A stretch of DNA of 64,000 nt from DASVEG01 sp035540495 (GTDB lineage: Bacteria > Actinomycetota > Acidimicrobiia > Acidimicrobiales > CADCTF01): assembly GCA_035540495.1 (NCBI GenBank), contig DATLGL010000015.1, forward strand, positions 124,001 to 188,000. The letters are read 5' to 3'. This document shows, piece by piece, positions 24,650 to 32,055 of this stretch. Within the stretch, counting starts at the first letter, position 1. Each line of letters starts with the position of its first letter. Below the pieces are notes generated by a model, which worked only from the letters and a program-made list of their open reading frames with translations, did no database searches and had not been told where the DNA came from. A program made the translations under genes and the position numbers.

Positions 24650-25850
24650 GGAGATCGAGCTCCACGGCCACATCATCGACTCGCTGATCCTGCCCAAGGT
24701 GATGGACGTCATCCTCTCCGCGGGCGCCGACTACCGGATGCTGCAGTTCGACATCGGGCGCACCAACGCCGACGTGAGCACGGCGCGCATCGAGGTCACG
24801 GCGGAGTCGGACGACGCGCTCGCCGCGCTGCTGGTCGAGCTGCAGGTGCACGGCGCGAACCCGGTCCACACGGTCGACGCCGAGGTGGTGCGGGCCGACC
24901 GCGACGGCGTGTTCCCGGCCGGCTTCTACTCCACGACGAACCTGCCGACCGCGGTGCGGATCGACGGGCGGTGGATCGACGTCGCGCAGCCCGAGATGGA
25001 TTGCGGTGTCGTCGTGCGGGATGGCACGGCCGCAACGGTTCCGGTGCATCAGGTGCGAGAGGGCGACGCGATCGTCGTCGGCCACGAGGGCGTGCGGGTG
25101 TCGCCGCCGGCCCGCCCCCGCGGATCGAACCCCTTCGAGTTCATGGGCTCGGAGGTCTCTTCGGAGAAGCCGAAGGCGCTGCTCGTGGCGGAAGTCGCCG
25201 AGCGCGTTCGGCTGGCCCGCGAGAGCGGACGCAAGATCCTCGCGGTATGCGGTCCGGCCGTGATCCACACGGGGGCGGCTCCTCCCCTCGCCCGCCTCGT
25301 GCGCGAGGGGTGGATCGACGTGTTGTTCGCGGGCAACGGCTTCGCCACCCACGACATCGAGTCGAACGTCATGGGAACATCGCTCGGCGTGTCGGTCCGC
25401 GAGGGCGCGCCGACCGAGGGCGGCCACTCGAACCACCTGCGCGTCATCAACGAGGTCCGCCGCTACGGATCCATCGCCGCCGCGGTCGACGCCGGGTACA
25501 TCGATGCGGGCGTCATGTACGAGTGCGTTCGCCGTCAGGTGCCGTTCGTCCTCGGTGGGTCTCTTCGTGACGATGGCCCGTTGCCCGACGTGTACACGAA
25601 CGTCGTCGAGGCGGCGGACGCGATGCGGTACCTCGTGCCCGACGTCGGCGTCGCGCTGATGCTCGCCTCGACGTTGCACGCCATCGCGACGGGGAACCTG
25701 CTGCCGGCCGACGTGGAGACGTTCTGCGTCGACATCAACCAGGCGGTGGTGACGAAGCTCGCCGATCGGGGCAGCCACCAGGCGCTCGGGATCGTCACCG
25801 ACGTCGGGCTGTTCGTGCACCAGCTCGCGTCCGAGCTCTGCGGTCCGTGA
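24639..25850 (+). CDS. TIGR00300/LOR-SDH domain protein, archaeal-type ornithine cyclodeaminase
   Basis: The 403-residue protein matches the TIGR00300 family. The N-terminal half is LOR/SDH-like (ELHGHIIDSLILPKVMDVI, FDIGRTNADVSTARIEV, FYSTTNLPTAVRIDGRWIDV, MDCGVVV). The C-terminal half is a Rossmann-like domain (KILAVCGPAVIHTGA, DVLFAGNGFATHDIESNVMGTSLG, GGHSNHLRVINEVRR). The same domain forms the C-terminal half of the cyanobacterial bifunctional arginine catabolic enzyme AgrE/ArgZ, where it converts ornithine to proline and ammonia. Its start overlaps the transporter gene by 11 bases and its end overlaps the next gene (GTGA). Together with that gene it would give arginine to proline. Confidence 0.82.
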   Translation: MASEEIELHGHIIDSLILPKVMDVILSAGADYRMLQFDIGRTNADVSTARIEVTAESDDALAALLVELQVHGANPVHTVDAEVVRADRDGVFPAGFYSTTNLPTAVRIDGRWIDVAQPEMDCGVVVRDGTAATVPVHQVREGDAIVVGHEGVRVSPPARPRGSNPFEFMGSEVSSEKPKALLVAEVAERVRLARESGRKILAVCGPAVIHTGAAPPLARLVREGWIDVLFAGNGFATHDIESNVMGTSLGVSVREGAPTEGGHSNHLRVINEVRRYGSIAAAVDAGYIDAGVMYECVRRQVPFVLGGSLRDDGPLPDVYTNVVEAADAMRYLVPDVGVALMLASTLHAIATGNLLPADVETFCVDINQAVVTKLADRGSHQALGIVTDVGLFVHQLASELCGP

Positions 25851-26692
25851 CCGCGGCGTCGGTGGGAGACGGCGAGCTGTCGTGGGGGCGGCGGTTCCTC
25901 ATGTGCCCGCCGACCCACTTCGGCGTGCTGTACGAGATCAACAGCTGGATGTCAGCTGAGGTTCCGGTCGACGTCGATCGCGCGCAGTCGCAGTGGGACA
26001 CCCTTGTCGCCACGCTGCGCGCCGCCGGCGCCGAAGTCGAGGTGATGGACGCGGTCGAGGGGCTCCCCGACCTCGTGTTCACCGCCAACGCGGGTGTCGT
26101 CAACGGGACGCAGTTCGTGCCGGCCCGCTTCCGTCATCCCGAGCGCCAGGGCGAGACGCCGCACAACGTCGAGTGGTTCTCGTCGAACGGGTTCACCGTC
26201 GATGAGCTCCCGCTCGGCGTGTCCCACGAGGGAGCGGGCGATGCCTTGCCGTTCGGCTCCGTGCTCGTGTCGGGATACCGCATGCGGAGCGACGCCGCAT
26301 CCCACGCGTACCTCTCGCGGTTGACCGGTGCGGCCGTGCGGAGCGTCGAGCTCGTCGACGAGCGGCTGTACCACCTCGACATCACGTTCTGTCCGTTGGA
26401 CGAGCGACGGGCGATCGTCGCGCCGATGGGTTGGGACGCCTACGGCCGTCGGGTGATCGAGTCGTTGGTTCCCGAGCTGCTCGTGCTCGACGAGGAGGCG
26501 ACGCTGCGGTTCTGCGCCAACTCCGTCGTCGTCGGGCGGACGATCGTGATGCCCGGCTGCACCGTGGAGGTCGGCCGGCAGCTCGAGGCGTGGGGGTTCA
26601 CCGTCGAGGTCGTCGACGTGAGCGAGTTCCAGAAGGCGGGCGGCGCGTGTCGGTGCCTGACCCTCGCGCTCGACGTCAGACTGTCGACGTGA
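25847..26692 (+). CDS. Amidinotransferase-fold arginine hydrolase (arginine dihydrolase / DDAH-like)
   Basis: The 281-residue protein has the guanidino-modifying fold: FLMCPPTHFGVLYEINSWM at the N-terminus, PDLVFTANAGVV (substrate Asp), EGAGDAL, YHLDITFCPL (catalytic His-x-Asp) and the C-terminal nucleophile Cys in KAGGACRCLTLAL. Family members are dimethylargininases, arginine deiminases and arginine dihydrolases. The N-terminal domain of cyanobacterial AgrE/ArgZ is of this type, and the gene next door matches its C-terminal domain. Arginine dihydrolase is therefore the preferred role; citrulline-forming dimethylargininase is the alternative. Confidence 0.83.
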   Translation: MTAASVGDGELSWGRRFLMCPPTHFGVLYEINSWMSAEVPVDVDRAQSQWDTLVATLRAAGAEVEVMDAVEGLPDLVFTANAGVVNGTQFVPARFRHPERQGETPHNVEWFSSNGFTVDELPLGVSHEGAGDALPFGSVLVSGYRMRSDAASHAYLSRLTGAAVRSVELVDERLYHLDITFCPLDERRAIVAPMGWDAYGRRVIESLVPELLVLDEEATLRFCANSVVVGRTIVMPGCTVEVGRQLEAWGFTVEVVDVSEFQKAGGACRCLTLALDVRLST

Positions 26693-27045
26693 GTGACATC
26701 CGCGAGCACGACGAACGCCCCTGGGGCAACTACACGGTCCTGAGCGACGCCGACGATCACAAGGTGAAGGAGATCGTCGTCCTCCCGGGGAAGCGGCTGA
26801 GCTACCAGACGCATGCGCGCCGCTCGGAGCACTGGTTCGTGGTGCGGGGAGAGGGCGTCGTCACCCTCGACGGTGAGGAGCACGTCGTCGGTCGAGGCCA
26901 GGCGATCGACATCGCGCGAGGCGCCGCGCACCGCATCGAGAACCGCGCTGACGGCGACCTCGTGTTCATCGAGGTCCAGCACGGCGACTACTTCGGTGAG
27001 GACGACATCGAGCGTCTCGACGACGACTTCGGTCGGGCGGGGTGA
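26689..27045 (+). CDS. Cupin protein, mannose-6-phosphate isomerase type II-like
   Basis: The 118-residue protein is a single cupin resembling the isomerase domain of bifunctional mannose-6-phosphate isomerase/GDP-mannose pyrophosphorylase: ERPWGNYTVLSDADDHKVKEIVVLPGKRLSYQTHARRSEHWFVVRGEGVVTLDG (split here), with the metal ligands Q..H..RxEHW and a C-terminal HRIEN...FIEVQHGDYFGEDDIERL. It may isomerise a sugar phosphate. GTG start overlaps the stop of the amidinotransferase gene by four bases, but its substrate class does not obviously fit the arginine pathway. Confidence 0.8.
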   Translation: MSDIREHDERPWGNYTVLSDADDHKVKEIVVLPGKRLSYQTHARRSEHWFVVRGEGVVTLDGEEHVVGRGQAIDIARGAAHRIENRADGDLVFIEVQHGDYFGEDDIERLDDDFGRAG

Positions 27046-27464
27046 CCGTCACCTACGACGGCGACTGCTCGACGGTCGACTGGGCGCAGGTGAAGGCCGA
27101 CCTCGTGGCCGACGCCTTCGACAACGGTCGCACGCCTGCCGCGCTGCGACGTTCGTTCGAGCAGTCGCAACACGTGGTCTTCGCACGTGACGCTGGTGGG
27201 CGGGTGGTGGGCACGGCACGTCTGCTGTCGGATGGCGTCTGCAACGCGTACCTCGTCGACGTGTGGACCCTGTCGTCCCGTCGCCGTGAGGGCGTCGCGT
27301 CGGCAATGGTTCGCTCGTTGATCGAGGCGGTGCCCGGACAACACGTCGGCCTGCAGACCGACGACGCTCAGGCGTTCTACGAGTCGCTCGGCTTCCGTCG
27401 CCAGCCCGAGTTCATGGCGACGGTGTCGGGCTCGTGGCTCGACAACGAGCCGAACCGCTCGTGA
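27042..27464 (+). CDS. GNAT family N-acetyltransferase
   Basis: The 140-residue protein has the GNAT core LVDVWTLSSRRREGVASAMVRSLIEAV with the acetyl-CoA loop RRREGVAS and the YESLGFRRQPEF C-terminal motif. Coupled to the cupin gene by a GTGA overlap. Substrate unknown. Confidence 0.82.
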   Translation: MTVTYDGDCSTVDWAQVKADLVADAFDNGRTPAALRRSFEQSQHVVFARDAGGRVVGTARLLSDGVCNAYLVDVWTLSSRRREGVASAMVRSLIEAVPGQHVGLQTDDAQAFYESLGFRRQPEFMATVSGSWLDNEPNRS

Positions 27465-27480
27465 TCGTCGAGCACGCGTC

Positions 27481-27828
27481 GTGAGGATCGTCCGCTTCGA
27501 CGCTTCCGCTGGGCGTTCGATCGACGCGTTCGGCAGTCGGAATGCGACGCTGTCGCCCCTGATGGGCGCCGACGACGCCGCCCGTACGGTCTGCATCCAC
27601 CTCGCCGCGGGCGGCGAGATCGCTGAGCACGCAGCGATGGCCGTGCAGCTGTTCTGCGTAGTCAGCGGGGAGGGGTGGGTCTCAGGCGGTGACGGCCGGA
27701 GGCACCCGATCGGCCCGCTGCAGGCTGCGCACTGGTCGTCGGGCGAACTGCACGCCGTCGGCACAGACGGAGGTCTCGTCGCCTTCGTGATCGAAGGTTC
27801 GTTCGAGGTCGTCGCTTCGCCCGCGTGA
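27481..27828 (+). CDS. Small cupin-domain protein
   Basis: The 115-residue protein is a cupin barrel with weak metal motifs: HLAAGGEIAEHAAMAVQLFCVVSGEGWVSGG is motif 1 with one His exchanged, and LQAAHWSSGELHAVGT is motif 2. It may bind a small ligand rather than catalyse. GTG start 16 bases after the GNAT stop; last gene of the operon that begins with the AI-2E transporter. Confidence 0.72.
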   Translation: MRIVRFDASAGRSIDAFGSRNATLSPLMGADDAARTVCIHLAAGGEIAEHAAMAVQLFCVVSGEGWVSGGDGRRHPIGPLQAAHWSSGELHAVGTDGGLVAFVIEGSFEVVASPA

Positions 27829-27850
27829 CCACTCGACAACACCCCTGGCG

Positions 27851-28390
27851 TCAGATCCAGCCAGCGCGGCGCAGCACATCGAGCGCGACATCTCGGACCG
27901 GGCGGTCGTCGTTCTCGACGACGAAGTCCTCGTGTGCAGCCTGCTGGAGGATCTCCTCGAGCTCGACGGTTCGCGCCAGATGCCAATCGAGGGACGGACC
28001 TTCTGGCATGCGCCTGGTGAGCCGTTCGAGACGCACCGGCTCGGGACCGGTGATGCGGACGGTGGTGATCTCCGCTCCCGGGATCGCGGCGCGGTAGCGG
28101 TCGACCTCACTCCCGTCCTCGAGGACGTGGGCGAGCACCAGCCGCGTCGCTCCATGGGCTCGGTAGATCGGCCACAGCGCGGCGAGGTTCTCGAACATGA
28201 GGTCGGCGTTCCAGCGCGACGACGGTGGCCACATCGCCGTGAGCGCGTCGAGGTCGATCGTCGCGTTCGGGACCTCCATCTCGGCGAGCGCGTCGTTGAT
28301 CTCGTAGGCGACGGTGGTCTTGCCTGCGCCGACGGTGCCGGTGATCAGCAGCACCGGCACCGGCACCGGCGTCGTGGTCTCAGGCGTCAC
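27851..28390 (-). CDS. P-loop nucleotide kinase-like protein
   Basis: The 179-residue protein begins with a Walker A loop, LLITGTVGAGKTTVAYEINDAL, and follows with the Asp-containing strand NATIDLDALTAMW and the helix RLERLTRRMPEGPSLDWHLART, where paired Arg residues could form the LID. It is of the adenylylsulfate/gluconate kinase type of small P-loop kinases but no substrate motif is certain. GTG start overlaps the end of the GNAT gene, so it is the third gene of a coupled operon. Confidence 0.75.
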   Translation of the reverse strand: MTPETTTPVPVPVLLITGTVGAGKTTVAYEINDALAEMEVPNATIDLDALTAMWPPSSRWNADLMFENLAALWPIYRAHGATRLVLAHVLEDGSEVDRYRAAIPGAEITTVRITGPEPVRLERLTRRMPEGPSLDWHLARTVELEEILQQAAHEDFVVENDDRPVRDVALDVLRRAGWI

Positions 28391-28856
28391 GAACGAGCTC
28401 CTGGAACTCCCGCCCATCGACGTCGAAGCGGCGCACGACGTCGAACCCGGCGGAGAGGCACAGGCGGGTCGAGCGGTCGTTGAACGCGGCGATCGCCGTC
28501 CGGAAGCGCTCGGGTCTGAAGCGGAGTCGGGCGAACTCGAGGATCGACGGGAACACCTGCGTCGCGAGGCCTCGGCTCAGCAGGTCGGGACGAACGCCGC
28601 CGCCGACGTCGACCGTGCCCGGCTGGGCGTCCTGTCCCCGGACCCGCGCCTCGACGCCGAAGCAGCAGAACCCGATGACCTCGTCGGTGTCCCGCCGCGC
28701 GATGCCGAAGTAGCCGTAGCCGTCGTCGTCGACCGCGAGGAAATCGGCCGCGTTCGCCGGATCTCCGTCGTAGATGTCGTACGGCGCCTCGTAGGCCCAT
28801 GCCGCGACCGCGTCGGCTTCGTCACGACGCAGCGGACGGATGACGACGTCGGTCAC
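28380..28856 (-). CDS. GNAT family N-acetyltransferase (RimJ/RimL-like)
   Basis: The 158-residue protein has the RimJ-type pattern: IRPLRRDEADAVAAW, then DEVIGFCCFGVEA, VGGGVRPDLLSRGLATQVFPSILEFA (acetyl-CoA loop) and RTAIAAFNDRSTRLCLSAGFDVVRRF. This class modifies protein N-termini or small amines. GTG start sits in a GTGA overlap with the stop of the upstream unknown gene. Confidence 0.85.
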   Translation of the reverse strand: MTDVVIRPLRRDEADAVAAWAYEAPYDIYDGDPANAADFLAVDDDGYGYFGIARRDTDEVIGFCCFGVEARVRGQDAQPGTVDVGGGVRPDLLSRGLATQVFPSILEFARLRFRPERFRTAIAAFNDRSTRLCLSAGFDVVRRFDVDGREFQELVRDA

Positions 28857-29812
28857 TGGTCTGCAGCCCGATGACCGACAGCTGGATCCCACGCGGGCGG
28901 CGCGGTCTGCAGATAGGTGCGGACACGATCGAGGAACGTCGGTGCGTCGATCGACGAGTCGCCGTCGTGCGAGAGCGTCGGCGTGAGGGCGCTGACACCG
29001 TCCGCCCGCCACTTCACCGCGTCGAGCTCGCTCAGCTCCCTGGCGAGCGGCAGCAGGGCGACGCGCTGGGGACGAGGCCGTGACTGGTACTGCACCCACG
29101 TCTCGTACCGATGGGTCAGCTTGAACCGCCGGCCGTGGACCAGCGCGACGATGCTCATGTCCGTCGCGTTGTGGATCGCCATCGGGTGCACGCCGGTGTA
29201 GCGCTGCCCGGTGAACCGGTGGCCCCACGTACGTTCGAACGACGGGTCGACCGTCACCACGGCGAGGTCGAGAGCTGGGTCCTCCTCGATGGAGATCAGC
29301 TTGTCGTCGATCGCCCGTTCGCTCGCGGTGAGGCGCTCGTCGTCGTCGATCCAGAGGTCGCGGTAGACGTCGATGTCGTCGATCATCCGCGGGAGGTGCT
29401 CGAGGCCGACCGGGTACGGGTCGCCGGGCGTCAGCTGCCCGGTGATCGAGATCGTCGCGCTGATGCGGGCCGCCCGACGATCGCGGTAGGTGCCGAAGTC
29501 GCCGGCCGCCGCGATGTCCTCGAGGAGCTCGCGGTGCTCCATCGCGTGGTGCGGAGCGACGAGGGCGTAGACGCCGACGAGCCCGTCCTGATCGAAGTGG
29601 TTGTTCGTGACCACCTCCGCCTCGCCGTGCAGGTCGAGCCCGCGCTCGACGTACCGGAGCGCCATCTGGGCGGACAGGTCCGCCTTGAGCGACGGCTCGG
29701 CACAGGGGAAGCCAGGCCAGTGGGTCAGCGAGAGCACCGTTGCTTCGTTCGGCGATCCGTCGATGACGACGTTCGGGACCGACCTCGACGCGTCGTACTC
29801 GAGATACCGCAC
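28853..29812 (-). CDS. Conserved protein of unknown function (DUF6687-like)
   Basis: The 319-residue protein has conserved-looking motifs at the N-terminus: NVVIDGSPNEATVLSLTHWPG and NNHFDQDGLVGVYALV. The HFDQDGL box resembles metal-binding HxDxDG boxes of DHH-type phosphoesterases, and SFERTWGHRFTGQRY lies near the C-terminus. I believe this is the family called DUF6687, without known activity. GTG start has TACGTT seven bases upstream (leaderless). It heads an operon with a GNAT and a P-loop kinase, a set that suggests modification of a small metabolite. The promoter region is shared with the divergent HNH gene. Confidence 0.62.
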   Translation of the reverse strand: MRYLEYDASRSVPNVVIDGSPNEATVLSLTHWPGFPCAEPSLKADLSAQMALRYVERGLDLHGEAEVVTNNHFDQDGLVGVYALVAPHHAMEHRELLEDIAAAGDFGTYRDRRAARISATISITGQLTPGDPYPVGLEHLPRMIDDIDVYRDLWIDDDERLTASERAIDDKLISIEEDPALDLAVVTVDPSFERTWGHRFTGQRYTGVHPMAIHNATDMSIVALVHGRRFKLTHRYETWVQYQSRPRPQRVALLPLARELSELDAVKWRADGVSALTPTLSHDGDSSIDAPTFLDRVRTYLQTAPPAWDPAVGHRAADQ

Positions 29813-29819
29813 GCACCCG

Positions 29820-29825
29820 AACGTA
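29820..29825 (-). promoter_or_regulatory. Leaderless -10 (TACGTT) of the DUF6687-like operon
   Basis: TACGTT ends seven bases before the GTG start. It lies 16 bases from the conserved promoter block of the divergent HNH gene. Confidence 0.45.
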
Positions 29826-29841
29826 GACCTTCGCGCCGCCG

Positions 29842-29870
29842 GCATTTCTGTCTCACCCCCGTCGTATCGT
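29842..29870 (+). promoter_or_regulatory. Promoter block of the second DUF222-HNH gene (shared with the first copy)
   Basis: GCATTTCTGTCTCACCC (29842-29858), six bases, then the -10 TATCGT (29865-29870), which ends seven bases before the GTG. The block differs by one base from the one at 4973-4989 and has the same spacing to the -10. No LexA palindrome is present. Confidence 0.6.
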
Positions 29871-29877
29871 CCCTCTT

Positions 29878-31092
29878 GTGCTGACGTTGCGGGAGATCGA
29901 GCGGGAAGTGGCCGAGATGTCGGCCTCGTTCGACGCTGCACTCCTCGATCTGCACGCGGCGCGGCTGGCGGTCGAGAAGGCGACGCGGATCGAGAAGATG
30001 GCGGCCTCTGTGCGGACGAGGGCTGCCGCTCGGCTGGCGGCGCTGGGCAGCTACCGCGAGCGGGGCGAGAAGTCACCCGCGCACGAACTGGCCAAGCTCT
30101 CCGGGGTGTCGGTCGGCCAAGCCGCGGCGGAGCTGTCGGCGGCCGACCAGCTGGGTGCGCTGCCGGAGGTCGCGGATGCTGCGGCGCGCGGGGAGCTGTC
30201 GTCGCAGCAGACCACGTTGATCGCGGGCGCGCTGTCGGTGAACCCTCGTGCTGATGCTGGTTCGCTGGTCGACAAGGCGAAGCGGCTTTCCCACGCCGAA
30301 CTGCGCTCGGAGTGCGACCGCCTGAAGGCCGAAGCCGACCGCGGCGCCGAGGACCGGCGGAAGCGGATCCACGACGAACGCTTCCTCCGCCGCTCGAGCC
30401 ATGCCGATGGGTCGTCGTCGATCACGCTGCGCGACAACCCGGAGCGGATCGCCGCGGTGATGGCGGCGATCCAGCCGAAGCGCCGAGCGCTCTTCGACGC
30501 CGCCCGCCGAGAAGGCAGACGAGAGCGGTCCGAAGCGCTGGACGCCGACGCATTGGTGGCCACCGTGACCGAGACCTCGGGCGGGAAGCATCGCGGCGCC
30601 GGGTCGCAGGCAAAGATCCTCGTGCGGGTCGACCTCGACGCGCTCTTGCGCGGCTATCCCATCGAAGGCGAGGTCACCGAGATCGCCGGCTACGGCCCCG
30701 TCGCCGTCTCCGTGATCGACGACATGCTCGCCACCGGCAACGCGTTCCTGGCCGCGATCGTCACCGACGGCAAGAAGGTCGTCGGCGTCGCCCACCTCGG
30801 ACGCGCACCGAACGCGTGGCAGCAATCAGCGTTGGAGTGGAAGGACCCCGTCTGCACCACCGAAGGCTGCCCCCAAGTCGGGCGGCTCGAACGTGACCAT
30901 CGAGTCGACTGGGCCGACACCAAGGTGACCCTGATCGACTGGCTCGACCGCATCTGCGACCACTGCCACGACCTCAAGACCCTCCACGGCTGGGCCCTCG
31001 TCGAAGGAACCGGCAAACGACCACTCGTGTCCCCAGACGACCCGCGACACCCCAGGTTCAGCAGCCGTGATCGAGCGGGCCCGGCGGCATGA
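29878..31092 (+). CDS. DUF222 / HNH endonuclease domain protein (13E12 repeat type), copy 2
   Basis: The 404-residue protein has a DUF222 helical region at the N-terminus (LREIEREVAEMSASFDAALLDLHAARLAVEKATRIEK, split by short turns; LGALPEVADAAARGELSSQQTTLIA) and an HNH-like C-terminus: CTTEGCPQVGRLERDHRVDWAD, then CDHCHDLKTLHGW, where Cys pairs and DH residues fit the metal-binding HNH fold. Start GTG agrees with a leaderless -10. Compared with the copy at 5008 the proteins share layout but little direct identity, while the upstream promoter block is almost the same. Confidence 0.83.
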   Translation: MLTLREIEREVAEMSASFDAALLDLHAARLAVEKATRIEKMAASVRTRAAARLAALGSYRERGEKSPAHELAKLSGVSVGQAAAELSAADQLGALPEVADAAARGELSSQQTTLIAGALSVNPRADAGSLVDKAKRLSHAELRSECDRLKAEADRGAEDRRKRIHDERFLRRSSHADGSSSITLRDNPERIAAVMAAIQPKRRALFDAARREGRRERSEALDADALVATVTETSGGKHRGAGSQAKILVRVDLDALLRGYPIEGEVTEIAGYGPVAVSVIDDMLATGNAFLAAIVTDGKKVVGVAHLGRAPNAWQQSALEWKDPVCTTEGCPQVGRLERDHRVDWADTKVTLIDWLDRICDHCHDLKTLHGWALVEGTGKRPLVSPDDPRHPRFSSRDRAGPAA

Positions 31093-31250
31093 TCTACCTC
31101 CACGCGCTCGCGGGCCCGACATGGGTCGACGACGAGACGTTCGCAACCGTCCGCGAGATCACGGAAGGCGCGCTCGCCGACGTTCGGGCGCCGACGTCCG
31201 CGGCGGAGGTCGCCCGGCTCGCCGACGTTCAGGTCCGGGGCAGCGGGTAG
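31089..31250 (+). CDS. Possible 53-residue protein after the HNH gene
   Basis: An ATG overlapping the HNH stop codon (ATGA) opens a 53-residue frame, IYLHALAGPTWVDDETFATV and onward, ending in a Val/Arg-rich helix. It overlaps the end of the convergent NUDIX gene by 22 bases. No family is recognised. The coupling overlap is the only argument for it, and it may be chance. Confidence 0.22.
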   Translation: MIYLHALAGPTWVDDETFATVREITEGALADVRAPTSAAEVARLADVQVRGSG

Positions 31251-31711
31251 CCGTCTTCGAGCTCGGCGACGGTCCCGGAGCTCAGCGCGTCGAGGGCTGC
31301 GAGGGCGCGGCGGCCGACGCGGGGTACCAGCCGGGCTGCGGCAACGTCGCGGCCCACGAGCGACCACGCCGACAACTCGTCGGGTGGGAGGCGGACCGAG
31401 GCGCACCGCTCGTCGGTGACGGTGCCGCCGTCGTAGACGAGCATCAGCCCGTCGGGGCGGATCCCGCCGGCGAGCACGTAGTCGACGCAGAGCAGGCGGC
31501 CGACCGGCACGGTCCAGCCGAGCTCTTCGAGGACCTCGCGCTCGCACGCATCTCGTGGCGACTCGCCGTCCTCGACCAGGCCGCCCGGAAGCTCGCAGCC
31601 GTCCTTGTAGACGGGGTCGACGATCAGCAGGCGAGACCGGGACGCGTCGGTGAACAGCGCCGCAGCGCCGATCCGCTTCTTCGGGAGCGACGCATAGAAC
31701 GCCTCAGACAG
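31229..31711 (-). CDS. NUDIX hydrolase, probable CTG start
   Basis: The Nudix box is complete: GGLVEDGESPRDACEREVLEELGW, i.e. GX5EX7REVXEELG (positions about 31519-31590). Before it stands KKRIGAAALFTDASRSRLLIVDPVYKDG, a normal first half of the fold. No ATG, GTG or TTG is found in frame upstream of the box. A CTG gives LSEAFYASLPKKRIG, where the codon sits in the natural Met position and overlaps the stop of the upstream gene by eight bases, so re-initiation at CTG is likely. 160 residues, the usual size. It should cleave a nucleoside diphosphate linked to X; substrate unknown. Confidence 0.72.
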   Translation of the reverse strand: MSEAFYASLPKKRIGAAALFTDASRSRLLIVDPVYKDGCELPGGLVEDGESPRDACEREVLEELGWTVPVGRLLCVDYVLAGGIRPDGLMLVYDGGTVTDERCASVRLPPDELSAWSLVGRDVAAARLVPRVGRRALAALDALSSGTVAELEDGYPLPRT

Positions 31712-31952
31712 CGCTGAGCTCGAGAGCTGCCGCAGCGGTGGCGGCCTTCTCTCGCTCTCGCCGCCGCGACCGCGAGAGCACGATCCACGTGGCCACCGCC
31801 AGAACGACGGACACCAGCGCCAGCGCGACGTGGACGGCCTTGAAGCCGAACGAGTGGTCCGGGTCGCCGATGGTGTTCCAGATCCGGGTACCCCAGACCC
31901 AGATCGTCCAGAGCGCGAAGACGCGGATCACGAGGCGTTCGCGGAAGGTCAT
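31704..31952 (-). CDS. Small two-helix membrane protein, SCO4848-like
   Basis: The 82-residue protein has two membrane helices: VIRVFALWTIWVWGTRIW and a second from AVHVALALVSVVLAVATWIVL, with an Arg-rich cytoplasmic tail. The pattern of Trp-rich first helix, short FG-containing loop and V/H start of the second helix resembles the SCO4848 family of actinobacterial membrane proteins of unknown function. TACGTT lies exactly six bases before the ATG (leaderless). First gene of the pair with NUDIX. Confidence 0.62.
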   Translation of the reverse strand: MTFRERLVIRVFALWTIWVWGTRIWNTIGDPDHSFGFKAVHVALALVSVVLAVATWIVLSRSRRREREKAATAAAALELSAV

Positions 31953-31958
31953 GGACCG

Positions 31959-31964
31959 AACGTA
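31959..31964 (-). promoter_or_regulatory. Leaderless -10 (TACGTT) of the SCO4848-like/NUDIX pair
   Basis: TACGTT ends six bases before the ATG. The sequence TACGTTCGG is identical to that in front of the DUF6687-like gene (29817-29825). Confidence 0.5.
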
Positions 31965-32055
31965 GCTGTACGCCGCGAGGTAGCCGGATTTCGCGGAACC
32001 ACCGGTACCTTGCGAACCAGCGGCCCGTGTCGAGCCGCGTCCTGGGGAGGGCGTC

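Noticed and set aside
29842..29870. LexA box in front of the second HNH gene
   Set aside because: No GAAC-N4-GTTC palindrome; the conserved block is not palindromic.
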